Shown piece by piece: positions 58,697 through 64,000 of a stretch of DNA of 64,000 nucleotides. Both the position numbers and the translations under genes were made by a program. The notes under the pieces are model-generated. The model was given only the letters and a program-made list of their open reading frames with translations. It was not told the origin of the DNA and did no database searches. The stretch is taken from positions 1 to 64,000 of the forward strand of contig CAIXHP010000032.1 in NCBI GenBank assembly GCA_903919315.1, read 5' to 3'. The first letter of the stretch is position 1. Every line of letters begins with the position of its first letter. This DNA is from an uncultured Pseudomonadota bacterium (lineage in GTDB: Bacteria > Pseudomonadota > Alphaproteobacteria > UBA9219).

Positions 58697-59497
58697 ATGT
58701 CTCAGAAATCCGATAAGAATCCTCCTCGTACCGCCTCGCGGCAGCACGAGGAGGACGATCTTGTCGGCTATCTCCATTCGGTCGAAACCGGCGCGGCGGT
58801 GGACGGGCCGGGCATGCGCTTTGTGTTCTTTATGAACGGTTGCATGTTCCGCTGCCTGTACTGCCACAACCCGGACACATGGAAAATTCACGGCGGCCGC
58901 AAAATCACGCTCAATGAAGCGCTCGCCGAAGTCAAACCCTACAAGGATTTCCTGAAATTCGCGGGCGGCGTGACCGTCTCAGGTGGCGAACCGCTCGTCC
59001 AAGCGCCATTTGTTGGAGCCTTGCTGAAAAGGATCAAGGCCGACTTCGGCCTGCACACCGCGCTGGACACGCAAGGCTTCCTCCACGCCTCCGTCAGCGA
59101 CGAATGGTTCGACGCGGTCGATCTCGTCCTGCTCGACATCAAACACTCCGACCCTGAGGTCTACCGCAAACTGACCGGCCAAGCGCTCCAACCGACGCTC
59201 GATTTCGCGCAACGTTTGGCGCGGCTGAACAAAAAAGTCTGGCTGCGTTATGTTTTGGTTCCTGGCCTAACCGACGGCGACGACGACATCCTGCGCCTCG
59301 CCGACTTCGCGGCCAGCCTCGGCACGACCGTCGAGCGCGTCGACGTTCTGCCTTTCCACCAGTTGGGCTCCTTCAAGTGGAAGGAACTGGGCATCCCCTA
59401 CCAACTCGACCACACGCCGACACCCACGCCCGAATCCGTCACCCACGCCCGCAGCCTCTTCGCCTCGCGCGGCCTCAACCTGCAAGCCCAGGCGTAA
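58697..59497 (+). CDS. pflA: pyruvate formate-lyase activating enzyme
   Basis: 266 residues. The radical SAM cluster motif C-x3-C-x2-C is Cys49, Cys53, Cys56 in 'FMNGCMFRCLYCHNPDTW'. Preceding 'GYLHSVETGAAVDGPGMRFV' and following 'VTVSGGEPLVQAPFVGALLK' (SAM GGE motif) match PflA. It uses SAM to install the glycyl radical in PflB next door. About 20 polar residues precede the conserved core, longer than in E. coli. The run ends in the gap before convergent recQ. Confidence 0.96.
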   Translation: MSQKSDKNPPRTASRQHEEDDLVGYLHSVETGAAVDGPGMRFVFFMNGCMFRCLYCHNPDTWKIHGGRKITLNEALAEVKPYKDFLKFAGGVTVSGGEPLVQAPFVGALLKRIKADFGLHTALDTQGFLHASVSDEWFDAVDLVLLDIKHSDPEVYRKLTGQALQPTLDFAQRLARLNKKVWLRYVLVPGLTDGDDDILRLADFAASLGTTVERVDVLPFHQLGSFKWKELGIPYQLDHTPTPTPESVTHARSLFASRGLNLQAQA

Positions 59498-59558
59498 GGG
59501 CAAAAAGCCTCCCCCCCACCCGAGTCACGCCCGCGCAGGCACACCTTTGTTGGCTTTC

Positions 59559-61463
59559 TCAAACCCCCAAAATAACGCGAAGGAACGCGTCCCCATATCG
59601 CGCCAACTTGCTCGCCCCCACGCCGGGCGTACGCGCTAAGTCCTGCAAAGTCTGTGGCCGCGAACGCGCCATCGCGAGAAGCGTGGTATCGTGAAAAATG
59701 ACATAGGGCGGCACATTCTGTTCCTTCGCCAGCGCAAGCCGCAATTCCCGCAAGGCCTGAAACAACCGCTCGTCGCCCTCGTCGACCAGTTCCTCGCGCG
59801 CGGCCCGCGCCGCAGGTCGTTTCTTGCCGACCTCGGCCCTCATCGCCCGTGTTGTCTCGCTCTGGCGGCTTTCGCGCAACAGAACGGATCGCTCGCCGCG
59901 CAACACCGGACGGCACAACGCCTCCGCGCCGAGGCGCAACCCGCCATGCCCCTCCATATCCGTCACCAACAAACCATGCGCCACGAGTTGCCGAAAAATA
60001 TCGCGCCACTGATCGCGGCTGAACTCTTTGCCCACGCCATAGGTCGGCAGAGCGTCATGTTGAAACTGACGAATGCGCTCCGTGTTCGCGCCCACCAGAA
60101 CATCCGTCAAATGCGCCGCCCCAAACCTCTGCCCGGTGCGGATAACGCACGACAACGCCTTTTGCGCCGCCACCGTTCCATCCACGCTGGCGACGGGATG
60201 CATGCAAGTGTCACAGTTTCCGCAAGGCTCCGGACGGCTCTCTTCGAAATACTCCAGCAACATCTGGCGGCGGCAACGCGAACTCGCGCAAAACCCGACC
60301 AACGCATCCAATTTGCCATGCTCAAGCTGCTTGCGCCGTTCGCCGCCGTCACCGCTCTCGATCATCGAATGCAGCTTGGCGGCATCCTCGATCCCGAACA
60401 GCAGCAAAGCTTCGGACGGCAGCCCGTCACGTCCGGCGCGGCCCGTTTCCTGATAATAGGATTCGACGCTCTTCGGCAAATCCATATGCGCGACGAAGCG
60501 CACGTCCGGCTTGTCGATCCCCATACCGAACGCGATGGTCGCCACCATGACGACACCGTCGTCTTTTAAAAAACGATCCTGATTGCGGGCGCGAACATCG
60601 GCGGCCAAACCGGCGTGATACGGCAGAGCCGTGATTCCCTTTTGCGACAACCACGCCGCCGTCTCCTCGACGCGCGCGCGCGACAAGCAATAGACGATGC
60701 CCGCCTCGCCCGCATGATCGTCCTGGATAAAGCGCAACAGCTGATCGCGCGGCTTCGCCTTGGGCGTGATGTGATAGCGGATGTTGGGCCGATCAAAGCT
60801 GGTGAGGAAAATGCGCCCCTGCTCCAGCTTCAACTGGCGCACGATCTCGTTGCGCGTCGGCGTGTCCGCCGTGGCGGTCAACGCGATGCGCGGCACGTCG
60901 GGAAAGCGTTCATGCAGGACGGCCAGTTTCAAATATTCGGGCCGAAAGTCATGCCCCCACTGCGACACGCAGTGCGCCTCGTCGATAGCGAAAAGCGAAA
61001 GCGGGCATTGCGCCAACAGCGCCAACGTCCCCTCCAACAACAGCCGCTCCGGCGCGACATAAAGCAAATCGATGTTCCCTGCCCGCATGTCGCCGATCAA
61101 GCGTGAAGCCTCCGCGCTCTCCAGCGTCGAGTTGAGCGCGGCCGCGCGAACACCGAGCTGCCGCAACGCCTCCACCTGATCACGCATCAGGGCGATGAGC
61201 GGCGAAATCACAACGCCCATCCCCCTGCGGCACAGAGCCGGAATCTGATAACACAGCGACTTGCCGCCGCCCGTCGGCATCAGCACCAGAGCGTCGCCAC
61301 CCTCCACCACATGCTTGATGATCGCCGCCTGATGCCCGCGAAAGTCGTGAAAACCGAACACATCGGTCAACAACCGCCGCGCCTCCGCCATCGCGTCGGA
61401 CGGCAAAGCTTCGAGAGGATCGCGCATGGAAAGGCTGCTGTGAGGCATAAGAACGGCTGGCAT
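59559..61463 (-). CDS. recQ: ATP-dependent DNA helicase RecQ
   Basis: 634 residues. Helicase motifs: '[20 protein letters not shown]', Walker A '[17 protein letters not shown]', DEAH box '[20 protein letters not shown]', motif VI '[11 protein letters not shown]'. The zinc-binding subdomain has '[20 protein letters not shown]' plus CDTC, then the RQC and HRDC ('[20 protein letters not shown]') regions. It unwinds recombination intermediates. Start uncertain: ATG 61463, 61448 and 61427 ('[13 protein letters not shown]') are all possible, none with a good binding site. Confidence 0.95.
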   Translation of the reverse strand: MPAVLMPHSSLSMRDPLEALPSDAMAEARRLLTDVFGFHDFRGHQAAIIKHVVEGGDALVLMPTGGGKSLCYQIPALCRRGMGVVISPLIALMRDQVEALRQLGVRAAALNSTLESAEASRLIGDMRAGNIDLLYVAPERLLLEGTLALLAQCPLSLFAIDEAHCVSQWGHDFRPEYLKLAVLHERFPDVPRIALTATADTPTRNEIVRQLKLEQGRIFLTSFDRPNIRYHITPKAKPRDQLLRFIQDDHAGEAGIVYCLSRARVEETAAWLSQKGITALPYHAGLAADVRARNQDRFLKDDGVVMVATIAFGMGIDKPDVRFVAHMDLPKSVESYYQETGRAGRDGLPSEALLLFGIEDAAKLHSMIESGDGGERRKQLEHGKLDALVGFCASSRCRRQMLLEYFEESRPEPCGNCDTCMHPVASVDGTVAAQKALSCVIRTGQRFGAAHLTDVLVGANTERIRQFQHDALPTYGVGKEFSRDQWRDIFRQLVAHGLLVTDMEGHGGLRLGAEALCRPVLRGERSVLLRESRQSETTRAMRAEVGKKRPAARAAREELVDEGDERLFQALRELRLALAKEQNVPPYVIFHDTTLLAMARSRPQTLQDLARTPGVGASKLARYGDAFLRVILGV

Positions 61464-61611
61464 AAGGAATCGGACCGCCAATCTACCCCATCCGCGCGTC
61501 CGGTCATGGTTTATTTACCGTCCCGACGTTTCGCCCCACACGCATCAACAAGCTTGCCAGCGCCCCCCGCGCCCTCTACCCTGCCCTGTTTTCCAAAGGG
61601 GATGCCGCACC

Positions 61612-64000
61612 GTGCCGCTATTGTTCAACGCCCAAGATGTCATTCGCAACTTCGACGACCCGGATTACCGGCGGGGGCGCGTGTATCAAAGTCAAGGCCA
61701 CGTCCTTTCCGTGCATGTCGAAGACTCAGGCACCCGCGTCGTAGCCGAAGTTCAAGGCACGGAAAGCCGCCCCTACGATGTCGAAGTCGCTCTGCGTCGC
61801 AAACCACGCGGCATCGAAATTCACGCCGAATGCACCTGTCCTGTAGGCTATATGTGCAAGCACGGAGTGGCCGCGCTGCTGGAAGCCATCGCGCAGGCCG
61901 ACCGCAAGCGCGAAAAAATCGCCGCGCCCGGCCTACGCGGCGGCGGCCACGGCAAGACGGCTGCGACCCTAAGTCCGGCGCTGACTTCATGGCTCGATAA
62001 GATCGAAGACCACGCCGCGCCGCATTTGGGCCCCGATGAAGAACAGCGGCTCGTGTATCTTCTGGGCACGACGGCATCGGGCCGCAAAACGGAACTCATC
62101 GTCACGCCGGGCGTAATCTACCGCCTGAAAAACGGAATCTGGAGCAAGCCGCGCATCCAGAGTTTCCAAAACATGCTCTTTCAATACCAACACGCCTCGT
62201 TTCTGGAAGAAAGCGACCGCGCCGTGTTCCGCCTCGCCAGCGCCAGTTCGGGCTACGGCTATGGTGTCGGCGGCGGATGGCAACCGCCCGCCGATCCCGA
62301 ACTGGTCGATGTGTTTCTGCGCCGCGTGATGGCGACGGGACGCGCCTATGATGCCGACGACACGCGCTTCCCTCTGTTACAGGGCGCGGATCTGGAAGGC
62401 CGCCTGACGTGGGAGCTGATGCCCGACGGTCGGCAGAGGCCGACTCTGACCGCGCCGCAAGCCGGACTAACGCTCTTGATGTCGCACAGCCCGTGGTACA
62501 TCGACCCCGTCGCGCATGTCTGCGGCCGCTTGCGCAGCCCCCTGACCTTTGACCAAACCCAAAGCTTCCTCGACGCGCCGCCAGTGAGCGAAGGCGAAGC
62601 GGCGATCCTCCGCGCGCAAATGGAAGGCAAAAAACTTGCCGTACCCGCGCCCTACCGCGTCACGCATGAAAACGCGGCGGCGGCCAAACCCCAACCGCGT
62701 TTGCGTCTGTCGCGCACGGATGACGGCAAGGGTTTTGCCGCGCTGTCCTTCGATTACGAAGGCACGACGGTTCATCCCGGCGATCCCACGCCGCGCTACG
62801 CCGTCACGCAGGGCGACAGCATCGTCCTGCGCCAACGCAACCGCAAAGCTGAAGCCGAAGCCCTGAAAACGCTCGAAGCGGCGCAGCTCGTCGCGCCGGA
62901 GGAGTCGCCCATCGGAGCCACGGGCCTTCGCCTCGCGCCCGCAGGCTCAGCTCCCCCATGGTTCTGGCTCGACTTCCTGCATCAACAGGCAGAAGCGCTG
63001 GAGCAAAAGGGCATCGCAATCACGCCGGAAGAAAACTTCGGCGGCGACATCGTCACGCCCGACACCGACGACATCGACGCCGCCTTTACCCAAAACGGCG
63101 AATGGTGGTTCGCGCTCGACCTCGGCATCGCCGTCAACGGCCAGCGCCTCGCGCTTTTGCCTGTTCTGGTGGCCTTGCTGCGCGACGTGCACACGCCCGC
63201 CGATGTCGACCGCCTCACCTCCGGCCCGCGCTGCTACGCGCCGCTGCCCGATGGCCGCCACGTCGCGCTGCCTTCCGAACGGGTGCGGACCATCCTGCAA
63301 ACCCTGATCGAACTGTTCGGCGACAAGCCGCTGGATGCCGACGGCAACCTGCGCGTCTCGATGGATCTCGCGGCAGCGCTGCTAAAGATTCAGGCGGTCA
63401 CGCGCCATCGCTGGCTGGGCGAAGGCAAACTGCGGAAACTGGTCGAAAAGCTGGGCGACTTCGACGGCATCGCCGAAGCGCCCCTGCCGCGCGGTCTCCA
63501 AGCCGAGCTGCGCCACTATCAGAAGGAAGGCTACGACTGGCTGCACTTTCTCGGAACCTATGGCTTGGGCGGCATTCTGGCCGACGACATGGGCCTCGGC
63601 AAAACGGTTCAGGCGCTGGCCTATATTCTCGCGCTCAAGGAAAAGAAAAAGCTTGAGCATCCCTGCCTCGTCGTCATGCCGACCAGCCTCGTCGGCAACT
63701 GGCAAGCCGAAGCCGCGCGCTTCACGCCGACCCTGCGCATCCTGACTTTGCACGGCAAAGATCGGTTCGGAAAATTCGAGGACGTGACCAAGGCCGACGT
63801 GGTGTTGAGCACCTATCCGCTGTTGGTGCGCGACATCGACACCATGCGCGAATGGCCGTGGGGACTCGTCATCCTCGACGAAGCGCAAGCGATCAAGAAT
63901 CCGACGGCCAAAATCACGCAAGCCGTCTGCGCGCTGCAAGCGAAACAGCGCCTCTGCCTGACCGGAACGCCGGTGGAAAACCATCTGGGCGAAGTATGGT
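61612..64000 (+). CDS. SWIM zinc-finger SNF2-family helicase (3' partial)
   Basis: Starts at GTG 61612 (AAGGGG 10 bases upstream) and runs open past the window end (796 codons seen). A SWIM zinc finger lies at 74-84 ('CTCPVGYMCKH', ligands Cys74, Cys76, Cys82, His84), followed by a long SNF2-associated region and the SNF2 ATPase from about 630: 'LRHYQKEGYDWLHFLGTYGL', 'ILADDMGLGKTVQALAYILA' (Walker A near 658-666), 'LVVMPTSLVGNWQAEAARF' and 'LVILDEAQAIKNPTAKITQA'. Such RapA-unrelated bacterial Swi2/Snf2 ATPases translocate on DNA; their role is poorly known. The helicase C-terminal half lies beyond the window. Confidence 0.93.
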   Translation, partial: MPLLFNAQDVIRNFDDPDYRRGRVYQSQGHVLSVHVEDSGTRVVAEVQGTESRPYDVEVALRRKPRGIEIHAECTCPVGYMCKHGVAALLEAIAQADRKREKIAAPGLRGGGHGKTAATLSPALTSWLDKIEDHAAPHLGPDEEQRLVYLLGTTASGRKTELIVTPGVIYRLKNGIWSKPRIQSFQNMLFQYQHASFLEESDRAVFRLASASSGYGYGVGGGWQPPADPELVDVFLRRVMATGRAYDADDTRFPLLQGADLEGRLTWELMPDGRQRPTLTAPQAGLTLLMSHSPWYIDPVAHVCGRLRSPLTFDQTQSFLDAPPVSEGEAAILRAQMEGKKLAVPAPYRVTHENAAAAKPQPRLRLSRTDDGKGFAALSFDYEGTTVHPGDPTPRYAVTQGDSIVLRQRNRKAEAEALKTLEAAQLVAPEESPIGATGLRLAPAGSAPPWFWLDFLHQQAEALEQKGIAITPEENFGGDIVTPDTDDIDAAFTQNGEWWFALDLGIAVNGQRLALLPVLVALLRDVHTPADVDRLTSGPRCYAPLPDGRHVALPSERVRTILQTLIELFGDKPLDADGNLRVSMDLAAALLKIQAVTRHRWLGEGKLRKLVEKLGDFDGIAEAPLPRGLQAELRHYQKEGYDWLHFLGTYGLGGILADDMGLGKTVQALAYILALKEKKKLEHPCLVVMPTSLVGNWQAEAARFTPTLRILTLHGKDRFGKFEDVTKADVVLSTYPLLVRDIDTMREWPWGLVILDEAQAIKNPTAKITQAVCALQAKQRLCLTGTPVENHLGEVW

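Noticed and set aside
1-64000. CRISPR arrays, rRNA genes, complete insertion sequences or transposases
   Set aside because: None seen: no regularly spaced direct repeats, no rRNA sequence, no transposase-like frame in the window.

Overview
The window reads as a chromosomal segment of an alphaproteobacterium, GC-rich in its core genes. The basis is gene order and family type: a nusA-ylxR-infB-rbfA-truB-rpsO-pnp cluster, nrdR next to ribE/ribB/ribH/nusB, rpoZ near a bifunctional rsh, pssA/psd, an RpoH-type sigma factor, a zf-CHCC (NDUFS6-like) protein and a class II DAHP synthase. A lineage near Rhodospirillales is a guess. Most of the window is housekeeping core, interrupted by AT-richer pockets holding hypothetical, broken or transferred genes.

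Layout. 1-1.5 kb: prophage-like remnant (DUF5681 protein, frameshifted fragment) abutting the 3' end of a tRNA-Ser. 1.7-9.6 kb: glycosyltransferase, rpoH, gatCA, ruvX, a membrane protein, a duplicated ruvX tail, a transglutaminase-like protein, mutT, GNAT, an orphan ABC ATPase. 9.7-19.2 kb: hypothetical and winged-helix-like proteins, zf-CHCC, polA, a nonsense-interrupted queuosine-precursor transporter, pssA/psd, a nitronate-monooxygenase-like protein. 19.2-28.7 kb: the transcription/translation/RNA-decay cluster from nusA to pnp, all on the minus strand, without rimP. 28.9-31.7 kb: pyrB-plsY-dprA. 31.8-32.6 kb: a hypothetical gene with an in-frame TAG. 32.7-41.3 kb: glmU, gph, RNA methyltransferases, gpt, a MoCF-domain protein. 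41.3-47.5 kb: nusB-ribH-ribB-ribE-nrdR-glyA-(SBP)-rpiB. 47.5-52.3 kb: rsh, a divergent second RSH protein, rpoZ. 52.6-64 kb: NYN protein, DAHP synthase, TPR-methyltransferase, pflB/pflA, recQ and the start of a SWIM/SNF2 helicase.

How the genes work together: the nusA operon couples antitermination, initiation, rRNA/tRNA maturation and mRNA decay. The rib genes cover late riboflavin synthesis but lack ribD here. rpoZ and two RSH proteins lie in line and may form one stringent-response transcription unit. pflB/pflA give fermentative pyruvate cleavage, which points to a facultatively anaerobic life.

The most notable observation is the second RSH-like protein (49758-51773) between rpoZ and canonical rsh. 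Its synthetase motifs look intact, but the HD hydrolase motif is replaced and the C-terminal half is unfamiliar. Other points: two genes interrupted by a single in-frame TAG, a palindromic repeat inserted in frame in truB, a ruvX 3'-end duplication fused to a genome repeat, a predicted leaderless pyrB mRNA, and an intrinsic terminator in the nusA leader. All calls come from reading the sequence; no database search was run.
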